From assembly GCA_900239685.1 (NCBI GenBank), contig OENT01000869.1, forward strand, positions 1 through 64,000: a DNA stretch of 64,000 bases. Reading direction: 5' to 3'. This document shows, piece by piece, positions 35,601-48,746 of this stretch. Within the stretch, counting starts at the first letter, position 1; the number at the start of each line of letters is the position of its first letter. This stretch comes from Rotaria macrura. Its lineage: Eukaryota > Rotifera > Eurotatoria > Philodinida > Philodinidae. The position numbers and the translations under genes are program-made. Under the pieces are notes generated by a model. That model searched no databases. It was not told the origin of the DNA and worked only from the letters and a program-made list of their open reading frames with translations.

Positions 35601-36220
35601 TTCAGTTGATTTATATGATTTGAAAATCTGTTTTGATTTATTCACCATTGAACCTTTTCTTTATTTGTGACCTATTGAAAAGATAACTCTCAACCAAAAT
35701 TTGTGAATCTCAATAGATGTCAGTTTTCAAACTTTCGACTCGGACTACAAATTAGAAGTAGATTGAATTTGTAGTTTTCTGCCAAACGTTTTATGTTAGC
35801 TTTTGGGCCACTTAATTAACTACACTTCCAGGACTTGACAGGTGTCAGAATATATCACAATAAGTGTTTTTGCCGAATTGGTTTCTTGTAGATTTATGCC
35901 ACAAGGTTATGCCAATCGAATACCACTATGATGAAGCATGTTTTTTGTCTGTCTTTAGAGTCCACATATAATAATGCATAAATAAATAATTAAGATCTAT
36001 TTGTGTTCCTTTTCATATTCTAGCTAGCACGATGAGCGTACCACATAAAAAAGCATATTTTCGTGAAACAGCTGTTATTTTATTTCTTGTTGCTGGAATT
36101 CTGTGCACATCCATGTTATTTATCGTACTCATTTGTTATTGTCGAAAGGCACAGAGTGGCCGTAGACAGAAAAACTATGCTGTTGATGCTGATTATTTAA
36201 TCAATGGACTTTACCTGTAA
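32654..36220 (+). CDS. Single-pass membrane protein with a MANSC domain
   Basis: Three exons (32654-33190, 33247-33397, 36024-36220) with fitting phases give 294 residues. Layout: signal peptide (MKIFIIFFVFLITPIEL); an Asn/Asp-rich acidic linker (about residues 20-110, with a run of six Asp); a MANSC domain (about 113-205) with eight cysteines (SC, DSC, CC, MC, KCY, SC, SC) and GAHLLKYVLIDKRTLLP, DSCMLQCCEQEMCDLAML and GFKCYLFSCNGSCVL; a transmembrane helix (AVILFLVAGILCTSMLFIV) followed by basic KAQSGRRQK; and a short tail ending DADYLINGLYL. MANSC occurs extracellularly in animal membrane proteins such as LRP11 and KIAA0319. The tail recalls LRP11-type C-termini, from memory only. Intron 2 is 2.6 kb, unusual for this locus, and I see no gene in it. 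Confidence 0.85.
33398..36023 (+). other. Long intron of the MANSC gene; no nested gene seen
   Basis: The intron is bounded by GTAAGC and TTCTAG. Inside, the phrase ATGTCACAGCGTTAC occurs twice (about 35128 and 35482). A hairpin CACTTTAGAA...TTCTAAAGTG is at about 35523-35552. These may be remnants of an insertion, but no ends can be defined. Confidence 0.4.
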
Positions 36221-36760
36221 TAGAAACAAAACCAACAGTGATCTTGATAACAAAAACAATTCAAATACTCATAATTTCCACGTACAAGTTCTTTTTTTTC
36301 TGTTTTATGTGCATTTTCTATAAACATTGACATTGACAAACGACTTGATATCAATGATATTTTTGTTTTACTTTTTCTTGTTTTCGTTCGTTTTCTTTTG
36401 AATCTCTAATCTTCTCGTTTTCAGTACTAACAATACTAATTTTTACTAAGTATTAACATTTAATTGATGCCACTGATTTTTATTTATATATTTTTGTTTT
36501 TGTTTTTGTTCGGCTTATAACTGTAAAAACGTTAGTCACATGATACAAAATAAAAAACAAAACCAAATCTTATGAATTATCCAATTCTAGTATTTCGAAC
36601 GTTATGATTATTCAAATAATAATGTCGAAATCTACAAAGCTACAGTATTGGAAGATCTAATAAATGATCATGCTCTTTTCCATGAATATACACTTTAAGG
36701 TAACTTTCACTGATCAACTTCAAGCAGTACGGATTACTGAAGATGTTAGCCACATGTGAT

Positions 36761-37882
36761 CCAGAATTTGAGCGCCTGCTATTTTTGCTTAAAGACTACA
36801 TTGTTAGATTTACTTTTCTTTCGTGAAAGAAATTCGAAAAATTCCTTAGAAAACGTTGATGTTTTTAATGCGTGTTTAGTTATCAATCTTCCCTCCCCGT
36901 AGGTTTTGAACCATTACTGATTTTTTTCTATTGTGAGACTCTTTGATTCGTCATCCATTGTTGAATGTCAAAATGATTTTTCGAGCGTATTGGCACCTTG
37001 CATTTCCAAGGCAAGAGATTCATGATGTAATACGCCTGTGAATACTAATTCCATTGTTATCGAAGTCTATCCTGTTTTCTTTAACATGTACTGAAAGAGT
37101 GGAGGTTCTACTCGTAACACAAGATTCTTTCGAAGACAACTCAATATCGTGTAACACTCTTGTGAAATTCGAAATCAGTGTTTAAAATGCGATAGATCAA
37201 AGAACGATTTGCAATTCATCACTAATTTTTTTTATCAAGAATCTCAGTTTTTCCATAGAAGAGTCTTCTGCTGATATGCATGAAGATTCGGAAAAGCAAC
37301 GTATTCGGATAACATTCACTTAATTATTAATCAAATAAGTCTTACATATTGATAACGGATTTCACAATAGTGTTACATGATATCGGGTTTTCTTTGAAAG
37401 AATCTTGATCTATGAGTAGAACTCCCACTCTCTCCATTCATGGCTCATACAAATGAATGCATTTTTGTTCCAAAGCAATTCAAAAATACAGATTTACTCC
37501 CATCGTATCCATCGAACAGTAATCAGCACTGATTGAAAAAATCGTGTTATGAACTGAAAGAAAACAAACAGGATTGACTTCGATAACAATGGAATTAGTA
37601 TTCACAGGCGTATTACATCATGAATCTCTTACCTTGGAAATGCAAGGTGTGAATACGCTCGAAGAATCATTTTGACATTCAACAATGGATGACGAATCAA
37701 AGAGTCTCACAATAGAAAAAAATCAGTAATGGTTCAAAACCTACGGGGAGGGAAGATTGATAACTAAACACGCATTAAAAACATCAACGTTTTCTAAGGA
37801 ATTTTTCGAATTTCTTTCACGAAAGAAAAGTAAATCTAACAATGTAGTCTTTAAGCAAAAATAGCAGGCGCTCAAATTTTGG
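36761..37882. mobile_element. Fold-back element with long, nearly identical inverted arms
   Basis: The ends are CCAGAATTTGAGCGCCTGCT and (reverse complement of right) CCAAAATTTGAGCGCCTGCT. About 310 bp of the outer arms (36761-37075 and 37575-37882) are almost identical, and weaker pairing continues to about 37180/37355. The right arm has about 100 bp of extra sequence (37440-37560). I found no convincing target duplication, and no transposase. High arm identity suggests recent origin or gene conversion. Confidence 0.8.
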
Positions 37883-38515
37883 CAATAGATGCACTAAAAA
37901 AATATAGTAACATATTGAAATCTAATCTTTTTTATATTTCATTTTACAGTAGTGGTTTTAGCATCGTTCACAGAGTTCAACAGTGTGTCTTGAAGTAAAA
38001 TACCAATTATTGAGAGGTTTTTAATAGTTTCGAACTGTAAATGTTGTTCATTACATTATCTCAAAGATGAACATGAAAACTGTAAAATCTTTTGATTGAT
38101 ACTCAACTTATACTTGACAGATGAGTTATGGTTAGTGGATTCGGTTGTTGTTTTCTCTTGTTTTCCTGTCACTGGTCAATATATTATAGACAGTATTTGA
38201 ATCCATTATTACTCATAGAGACCAACGATCAGTAATAATCACTTCCTTTCAAAAGTATAATGGATATCATGAAATTTTAAGTTTCAATTTTCTTCAGTAA
38301 ACGATCATATGACATCTACGATTTAATGATCAGAACGATGACGCATAGTTACAAGGTTTCGATACTCAACATAGTAATACATCTCAATCGGCATCAAATA
38401 ATCTATTGAAAGTAATTCTCATGTCTCATTACCATTGTGATCGAGGGTAATAATTAAAACTTCGAATCGAACATGCTCGTATGCTGATTACATATCATCA
38501 TGTTGGTTTAATACG

Positions 38516-41500
38516 TATGAAACGTTTGCTTTTCATGCAGTACAATGTATTATTGATACAGCAATATAAGTATTAAATACAGATAGAGCATATAAATTTA
38601 TTTGGCTTGAAATGTCTTTTTTAATTCTATGGTTGGATAGTGCAAGAAATAATCAATGTCGGCTATTACAAAAAAATGTGAATAATATGCAACTTGAAAT
38701 TATTACTGGTGATCAAGTAGGAAATGAAGAACAATATTTATAGACATAAATTAAGAAATGTTATCTAACATTCAGTTCGTCTTTAAACGAGACTCATACA
38801 AAGAGGTTGCCATACGATGATTTATTTTCTCATCAAAACAGTACATGATGTGAAGTCATAAAATATGCCTGTATCCAAACACAACTAATTAAAGACGATG
38901 TTAGTAACCGTGACAGAAATTTCCATGGAGGAGGGCTCAGCTTCCGTTTTCATGGGCTGGGCCCATTCCTGGCGCTGCCACTAGACGATATAGATTTTTC
39001 TCAAAGACGATTCTCTCGTTAATATTCTACAAAATGAACCTTAGAATGAAAAAGAACACACCGAAAGTTTTCACATTAGAAATATTCATATTGCACTCGT
39101 GGAAATGTATGCTTTACACAGTCGAATATCATTATATTCTACGAAGAAAAGATTAAATCGAATTGTTGAATCACTCTCACAGAACGAGTATAAATACTAA
39201 ATGTAAAAACAACATGTTCGATATTCTAGATCAACATTTGCAAATATTATTCGTTAGTTTCCTATTAGCAAAATGTCTATCATCGTTTTATATCTTTCTT
39301 ATTTCGCTAATTGATATGACTTTGTTAGAAGAATTGCAGCGCATATATTATCTGCAAAGAAAGTAATTGACAACAAAAGAAAAATTGATTTCATCTAAAT
39401 TGTAAGGTTATGAATGATGAAGCAAATACACATTATTTTAGCATGGTTATTTCAAATCATCGAAGGATATCAATTTATTAAATGTTGATCAATGCAAGAA
39501 GCTATCTTATTCTCATTCTTTGTTAGTTTCTTTTATATTCTATTGAGTAGAAAGTATTACAATACAAATTAGTTGTGATAATAATCCATTTGGTTATTCA
39601 CTAACAATGTCTTATATATTGCATAGTTGAGCCATCAGATATATGCCTATTCAACGGTAGATTACATAGAAATAGGGATTAAAATCATTGATAACTATTA
39701 TGAGTTCATCATCAGATTACAAAGCAAGTCATTAGCAACTGTAAAAATTTTTGAATTTCTTTAGTAACAACCACGGAATAAACAAATAAAAAAACTATTT
39801 AATTTTCATAAAAATAATTTCAATGAAATAATTTCATTGATGTACTATGAATAGATCGAAAAGGTTCTACACGAAATTTTATTCATATGGTTTCATTTCA
39901 TGCTTATAACATTCCATACACATGTGGGTTTCTCATCGAAAAATATGTTAAAAATATGTTTTTAGACGAGTATTCAACAGATATTCGGCTTGCTCGCAGG
40001 GTACAAACTCTCTACGTATCAATGATGCAAAAGTTTAAAAAACTAAATAAAATTGTGATCGTAACTAGTAATTCACCATTTTATTTAGAGCTTGCGTATT
40101 ATTAGATCAATATCGAAAAAAGAACTAGCTCAACCATATCAAATAAATATTTTTCTTATTTTATTTTGTGATGATCTTCGGTATTTATGAATTTATGAAG
40201 CTGAACTTCAATTCAAAAAGTATAATCAATTGATAAAATATATTAATGAACTCGCGTATTGGAATACTCATGTAAGATTCATAATTTAATTTTAATTAAA
40301 AGAAAATGTAAATAACCTGTAAAAAAACCGAAACTAGATTCAATATGATATATTAAGTGATTATTTTGTATATATTCTGAAAGAAAAATCACTCTCTGAA
40401 TTTCCAAGTTTTATATTCAAGTTTTTCTTTTACATATATGCTGATAGTATTGATACGTATTGAAGTGGTTATACAATATATCACAAACTTTCTACAAAAG
40501 AATGAATCGAATTACTGAATCTTCTCTTCAGTATGAAATCTAAAGTAACAGTTTTTTGTTTATTGAAATATTTAGGAATTGAATAATCTAGTATTGTGTA
40601 AAACAATTCCATATACTCCTTTTCTATGCTTTCAAGCTAGTAGAAAATGACTAGCATAAAACTAACAATTGATGAACATTGAAAGTTTTAAAATAATAAT
40701 TGACATTAGTCGTTCAGTGGTCATCGTCGAACTGCATGATAGATCAGTATTATCTACTTTAGATACAATGAGCTCGTAATAAATTCACAGAAATAAAAAG
40801 GATGTACGAATTTCACATGTCCATGTATAAAAAATTAATCACTGAAATTATATTTAGCATATGATGGTCAAGCTAACTATTATGTGATTCAAAATCTAAT
40901 GACAATGGCAATATACTTCATTCGCTACCTAATTAGTAACATAATAAGTATCCGGTTCATTAGTATCATGAAGTAATCTCATGCTTTTCTGATCCAGTGA
41001 TTCCTCTATTAAGATTTTTCATTAACAATTGACTTGAGGCTACTTTCAATATAATAGCAAACATTAATAGTCTTTCTTCTATATTACTCATATATATATA
41101 TTTTTAGATTCGAAAATGGTCCAGGCAGGTTCTCTCTGTGCCTTCTATCAAGAAAAAAAAACCGTAGACATTACCACAGTAGAAACGATGTTTCAGAGAT
41201 TTCTTTTGGTCTCTATATTAAAGAGACTATTGCAAGATACATGCTTTTCTTGATTTTTTATTCACATAGTTCTATTTAATTTAGGAAATCATCTGTTTTA
41301 TTGTTGTCGAAATCGATTTCAATGTGAAATAGTCTTGGTCGTTCTACTTGGACTAATGCAACTTATATTAAGTAGCTTATGTTAACATTATCTAAGATTA
41401 ATCATGCTTTAACATCTAAAATTATATTTCATAATCATGATTACTCGTCACGAAAAGTTGCAAAGACTTTACAGCTAATAAAAGTACTTTTTTAAAATGA

Positions 41501-44482
41501 TATCTGTCATTGAGCTAACAAGTTATTCAATGTCATTTAAAGCTATTTTCATTGTTCGGTAATCGTGTAGCATTTGTTCTATATTAAACATGTTGCACTT
41601 GGTAAACCAATCGATGCTCATCATTAATACTAAATCTTTCTGTGTATGAGAACACATCATTCATCTTGTAACCATCCATGATATAATAGAAAGTTCGGTC
41701 TCGATTTCATTGTACGTGCTTGACGAATTTTCTTTGTATCGATGCCCGAAATAGGTTGGATCGGGAAGATAGTAATTGGATACCCGGAATAAATGTATTA
41801 CGTATGCTTTTATAGACATGCCATTCTACTGTTTATTAATGTAATAAACTCTTCAATGTTAATTGGTTTATTAAAAGAACGAGAGTAGCAGGCATCTGAC
41901 GAGTTTGTGTTACTTTTTATACATGCACAAATAAAAAACACTCAAAGTTCTATAGAAAGCTAGTTAATTAAATTTTATTGTTTATATTTAGCACAAGAGA
42001 AATTCTCTTCTCACGTACGTATATTAAATTCCTGGAGGAAAAACTGAGCAGATATTTCCCAAATCACTGGTTGTTCATTAAGTTAATAATAAGCACACCG
42101 ACGAAATCTCGGTATTTTTCAACATCATAATGGTATTGCAGGTGCAGCAGTCAAGACAATGCTGTATATGATTTCGAAAATAAGAAAGGGAAACTTTCTT
42201 CAAAAAAATCTCTAATCATTTCATAATTTATGTTCGTTCATTGACAGACTACAAACAGTAAAGCATATTATCACAAATCATAATACAAGAATCGACTGTT
42301 TATCTTCTTTTTCAAAATAATAATTATTCAATCTAGTATCAACGTATGATAATAGATTAAGAATTTCAATCGTTACCAACAAGATGATTATTATCGTTTA
42401 ATAACGATGAACATAACAGGCATATTACTCAATTTTTTATATCACTGATCAGAGACCAATCGGAATAATTACAGTTCTTATTAATGTGTATTATGTGCAT
42501 ACAACTATTTTAGTAATAGACAGCCAATAATAGAATATCAGATTGATTCTAAATGATCTATACAATGATAAATTCTAATGAATCAAAGACAATTCGAAAT
42601 AAAAAAATTTCTTTACATTACTTTTGTAATTTCTCTTTCTCATTGATCTTGAATCATATTCTATGATAGAATATACTATACACATATTAACACAGTACAA
42701 CATTTCTACTCATCAATTAAAAGTGTATGTATCGATGAATAACAAATAGTTAAAACTTCATTGACGATAGTGAAAAATTTATTTTCCTTTAAATATTGGT
42801 TTGATTCGTAAGAAATCTACAAAACAATCGAGTAATTAAATGCACAGATTTCGCATAAAATTTATCTTACATTGATTGTTATAAATAGGAAAAAAAGAAT
42901 GTCAGATTTTGATGTGTGTCACCTGCATTAAAAAGTAATGATTCGTCGATGTAGATGAGAAATATGACGCTAATCGAAAAGAATAGAGCTTGTTTAAATT
43001 TTATCTCTATTGATCGATGAGCTGTCTCAATGTATTTCATAATGTTAAATTATGAAACTATTTGGAAATCAATATTAACCTGTAATGTTTATAATTGTAG
43101 ACCGTTTCGAGTGTACATCACTGATGAAAGAATTCATTGAAGTAAAGACTAGCGTCATTTCGATTGTAGTTAAAAAGAAAATCGTGCTGTATTCAATGTT
43201 TAAAGCAAAAAAATTAGATAGAAATTTACGTTTTTATACGAACATGATTCATTATGGTACATCAAAACAAACTGATCATCTTATTGATGATTATCTATCT
43301 ATCTCCGATTGTATATAATGCTGAATTTATTTCTATGCGTGATTATACTATAATTCGTATTCAATTAGAAGAACCATTTGTAAATCAAGGTTTTTTCTTC
43401 GCCCATGAACTATATGATCTGCATTATGAATTAACTAAAACAAATGGTTTGTTAAATAATGATTTATGATAAATGATAAGTAGTTTTTCTTTCATCAGCA
43501 TCTAATGACCATATACTTGACCTAATACGTATAATGGCATATTTAATCATGAATAAAGATATCGAATTAGCTGTAATATTTCTATTAGAATTAAAAATCG
43601 AGTAGGATTTTTCATAAACGTACACGATTTTCAAGTATGAATGTGGTGAATAGAAATGGTAGAATTAGTTGGTGACTAGTTCATGTTTTATAGATGTTCT
43701 GTAGAGCAAATTATGATAAATTATTTCTAGATTGTAATGTGTACCTGATGCCAATATTGTTTTATAGTGAAAATGATTTAATGAGATTTACTGTTCTTGT
43801 TGATCAGTCATCTGATGTATCATGCCTAAGGTCAGGTATATATACTGTTTTCACTTCTATGATGTTGTTTTTCTTGTCTACGTGTTTTGTTTTTTACGTA
43901 AAATATCAAACATATACGGAGTCTCTGCATTTCTAAGCAAACAAAATTATTATGTATGAATCCATCGATTAATTAGCATCGTCGAAAATAAATGAAATCT
44001 AGAAATCATTCTTCGTCGCAAAACAACGTATCATTTCAAAAATATGGGTATTCAATCAAAACTAGGATACAGAAAAGAATGACGACTTGTTTCTTCGTTG
44101 AACAAGAATCAGGCTTTAAGTATGACATGGTTTTTTTCCTCTTTATTGAATACATATTAACGTCAAGTACAAGTGAACGAACACTGCCATAAGTACTGTC
44201 TGCAATGCGTTACATTTCCATTGCCAACATTATTGTTAATAGACCGAAACACAATCAAAAATTCAATAAATGTTAATTGTCTGTTGGCATGCAATGTCAT
44301 TTTATTTAATAAATAACATTTATTTTCATATATTTTTCTTATTTCAAGATGTTGTAGATGTTTTTCTTGATCAACGTCTTTCGCGTGATGATAACCGTGA
44401 TTTAGGTCAACCAATTATGGATAATCGAGAAATTATGAGTAATTTCAAAATTTCTGTTCCAACCACGTCCAACAATAAGTGA
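38516..44482 (+). pseudogene. MAN2A: Degenerate Golgi alpha-mannosidase II (GH38) gene
   Basis: Alpha-mannosidase II trims mannose from N-glycans in the Golgi. Fragments occur in the correct order on one strand. 38516-38743: NTDRAYKFIWLEMSFLILWL and QLEIITGDQVGNEEQY, with an in-frame TAA at 38567. 39884-40271: FHAYNIPYTCG, DDLRY and AELQFKKYNQLIKYINE, with stops, ending at donor GTAAGA. 40338-40530: IQYDILSDYF, YADSIDTY then TGA in place of the Trp of YWSGY, and a frameshift before MNRITESSLQ. 43085-43440: FIEVKTSVISIV and FFFAHELYDLHYE. 43694-43835: CNVYLMPILFY and FTVLVDQSSDVSCLRS. 44349-44482: VFLDQRLSRDDNRDLGQP. The last intron (43836-44348) keeps GT-AG and phase. The catalytic DPFGHS segment was not found. 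Stops, frameshifts and lost parts make this non-functional. Confidence 0.85.
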
Positions 44483-47400
44483 GCTAATTTTACAAAGGAA
44501 GAATAAAAATATCAAATTTTATTCAGATAAAGGCTATCCCGCCATATGAAAAGTCAATTTCATCAAATGTTTGTCATTTAGAACGTGTTAGATAGAACAA
44601 GGTGTTTGCTTTCGAATGCACTATAGTTTATTCATATTATGATAAGTTTCAAGGATTTTACATCATTTTATCTGAGACTTCATATTGGTTTGTGTTAAAT
44701 GTGCAGTTCTAATTTATATTAGGATAAGCAAAAAATATCTAACCATTTTGAACAAACAAACGGAATAGCCCTGTCTACAACTAGACACGACCGGAATAAC
44801 GATTTTACATTTAATCTCTCATGATGATCAACTGTTTTACAACGCACAATCCTATTCTTGTAATGTCTTATAAGGTAAGCTAAAATAAAGACAGCTGGAG
44901 AACAAAAACGAATCGGACACTTTTAAATTGTAGCGTCGGATCTTGTCTACATTTTAAAATCAGCCCGTGCTTTCTAGTATTTGAAATAGCAGAACAATTT
45001 GGGAAGTACGGAAACCCACATTCGGACTCCTAATATCGTAGTAAATCTTGATCGACTGAATATTTTGATCAGAGATTTTTACTATGTGGCTACTAACTCG
45101 ACATAAACCTTCTATGAAAATTTCATCAAGGTTGGATGTTCGAAAGATTTAAAAAGAATAAGATTTGAGGGGGGGGGCGGGCGGGCAGAGTCTTAATCGT
45201 TGAACATCATTAGCAGATTATTCAACACTATTTGTTCATCATCTATTGATTGAACTTGTTTATCTAATGCATTTATATTATTTGATAATGTTTAAAATAG
45301 TATTTTTTACAAAAATCTATTTTTCTTCGCGATTATAATTTATTTAATTTACGCAAATTGAATGACAATCATGATAATATTCTATATAGATCATCAAAAG
45401 TATGACATTTTTCATATGCCGATTTCCTTATGATCTCAGTAAAGTTTATCATCAATTTTTTTTCATTTCAAACAAATTAGATAGTTTTCTACTAAATAAA
45501 AAATGCTCTACGTGTATAAATATATACTGTATATGATTGTGTTTTAGTCAATATTTGAACATGTCTTTCGCGTAAACCAAATAGCATCAGTCAAACAAAC
45601 AACTTTATCGTTGTGCCGTATAAAAAAAAGAATTTAAATGCTACATCTAAACTTGTTGTTTCATTTGTTAAAATACTTACTTATGAAATACGTTTGAAAT
45701 TATCTATTATGATAGAGATGATTTCTGATATTCTCATTTTCTTATATTTGATTGAAGAAAGTACCGGTAGTTTTACTTTACTTTATTTTATTTTACTATG
45801 ATTATCATCAAGATTACTATTATTAGTTATTATATAGAATATGTAAATGATTTGAATGATTAAGAAAATGAAAACTATGAGAACAGACATAGAATCTGGC
45901 TTTGCAGGCATGGCAAATAGAAAATTTGATTATGAATAGAATAACGCAAAAAAGATATATCGATATGTCATAAAATCAATTTAGACCACTATAAATCATT
46001 TCCGTCATTCAGCATAAAATTCTTTTTATTGTTTTAATTATAGTATAGCTGTTGTCAGCTCAATTCAATATTATCATAACACATACCGGAAGACTATGGT
46101 TTTATGAGCATCATTTTGATCGTATTGTATATTATGTTGATTGTTCGACCACTTAACAATCTTTAATATCCGTTCGATTGAAAATGTTTTGATAATACTT
46201 AAATATGCTATCGTTTTATAGCAGCGAAAAAGAAAATCAAACGACCGACTAGATGTTTAATTATGTAAAAACATGATAAAGTAATGCTAAAATTTTTCGA
46301 TTTACAACTACCATGGAATATATGTATGGTTTATATATAAATTTAATATTTATATTTAATTTCATATTGATTTTTTATTCATGCTTGTTAACTGAAATCA
46401 TCGAACGTCAAATCTACATCTCATTACGTGTATATATATATATACATTTATGTATATGTAAATATATATATAATATTGAAATAAGCATATAGAATTTTTG
46501 TGATCCTGTAGGAAAAATTTTTATGGTAATTGTTTGTAGAAGAATGTTCTTATGCGTTTACCGTTCCTATCGGCAAAATATCATGAGCACGTTCATTTCC
46601 ATTAGAAAAACGTGGTTTTGTCATATGAAGAAAGCAACTACTCTAAAACAGAACGAAGATAAATGGATAGATAGCATAAAACTCATTTATCTCTATATCG
46701 GAATGTCATTTTGTATTTTCTACCAGTCTTTGTCAACGTATAGCCGTTCGTCTCTCTCATCTCAGTAAAAATGCGGCATTCCAACTTATGGAAATGTTTG
46801 TCTTAAGATATTCTACCGATGAATTCATGTATGGATTTTCTATCACTACATCGTTTTTCATCTGATCAAAAATAAAATTAACGATCAAGGGAAAAGAAAC
46901 AGACGACAATGGTAGCATCGGCAACACAATGTCAACAGTGTCTTTTAGCGAGCTACATTTTCCTTTTTTTTTCTTGCTTACCACTTCTTTAGTTTTATGC
47001 AAGTAACAAAATGATTTTGCCTGTCTTCAACAGCAATAATAATGAAATGTCGACAAAGGATGACAGAAAAAGAGAGCATGTACGTTGGTTTTTACAGTGA
47101 GAAAAATCCGAACAGAAATGTTTGGCATGGAATGCTATTCTAACAGTAATTTGCTCATGGTAGCATATACCGGTAAGTCATCAGTAAAAACCGAACGAGA
47201 AAGACAGAGAGAAAAAAAGAAACATAGCTAGTAAACAGAAAAGAAAAATACACAATTCATGAAAAGTACATTGCATGAATTGATGTGAAAAACTTAATAT
47301 CCCCTATGACGATCTTAATTATAAGTTTGCTAATCAACGATTGACGTAAGTAAAACTCTGTGTTTATTCGTGTTTCTTAGTCGTTTTTATGGCGACCAGG

Positions 47401-48237
47401 AAAACAAAAAAATAATGTCACTAGAAGACATAGAAGATGAAAGTATTGAAATAAGAATCGATGATCAAGTACTATTATGTCCTTCGTTACATGATTTCTT
47501 TTATTTATTGATGGCAGCGACAACAATAAAGATGGTGAGAAAGAGCAAAGCAACAAATATAATAAGAATTTCCCCATGGAAGTACTTTTACTTCTTATCA
47601 TCCATTAAAAATCAAAGAAGAGAAAATCCAACTCACTAGTCTTTAACATGACACGAAATTCTCCATTGATCGAACAGTCAGATCGGCATATCGATCTCGT
47701 CCCTTAAATTATAGCTATTTTTTGCTATATCTAGGGTCGTCTTTATTCGACATTAGGATAACTAAGGACCGAGTTGAGTAAGAAAAACTTTATCGTTGTT
47801 TTGTCTCAACATACTTACTATTAACAAAGCACAACACATAGTACAGAGATGGATGGATGGACAGATAGATACATAGATAAAAAAAGCAAAGAAGAATAGA
47901 GCGGAACGTAACACATTAGCCCCAATTTATTGTTGTAGCTCTGATGACGAAACGAATAAAATACAGGAAACAAGAAAAGAAAAAAGAACAAGAAAGAATG
48001 CCAAGCAAAATGTATAGAAGCTAAACTAAATTCTTAGCAGCGAGGATAATGTTGATGATAGTCTCATCAACTCTGTGCCGATAGAACCATGATAACAGCT
48101 GCAACATCTAATACATCGATTATTGGGCACAAATGAGGTGTACTTATGTTTATATATATAGGGTCTTCACAAAAATGTTTAGATTCATGTTACAGAATAC
48201 TAGTTTTTCTATTTATCTATCTATCTATCCATCCCTC

Positions 48238-48268
<31 letters not shown>

Positions 48269-48746
48269 GAATGTGTTTATGTCTTTAGTGTTTTTGTTTT
48301 TAGTGGTGTTAGAAAATCTTTTTATCTTCATTCCTATGTGTTTTTTCTCCCCCATGTATCTATATACAAAGAAATACATGTATAAATATATGCATAAAAA
48401 TTGTTTATTATTCTTTTCAAGATATGCTCTCAGTTCATTATCTTTATGATTATGATTTAAAATAATCATTCGATCTTATTCTCGTCATTTATTAAACGTG
48501 GTACCGAATGGTACACGATGAAGATTGTAAGTATCACATTTGTTATCCACAAAACATCTCTCAGCACATGACATTTTATCATCGAAACAAATGAAGTTCA
48601 TCCTATATTTTCTATGAAATATTCAAAACATCATTCTTAATTTTCATTATGCGAAATCATCATAGGAAAATTAGAGATTGAATTTCATTGATTTTGACGA
48701 TATATTAATCTATAATAAATGCGATTTTTTTCTCCTATTAAAACAG
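44483..48746. other. No supported gene; simple repeats
   Basis: Only chance ORFs are seen. A pure G run with GGGCGGGCGGG occurs at about 45171-45186, striking in this AT-rich context. An (AT)n tract is at 46431-46443 and another at 48247-48268, preceded by TCTATC and CACA repeats. The missing 5' exon of the following Ly6 gene may lie here. Confidence 0.4.
48247..48268. repeat. (AT)n microsatellite
   Basis: An uninterrupted AT dinucleotide run, next to CTAT and CACA repeats. Confidence 0.9.

Noticed and set aside
43085..44482. Several small independent plus-strand genes
   Set aside because: They align in order to the C-terminal half of alpha-mannosidase II and are fragments of one pseudogene.
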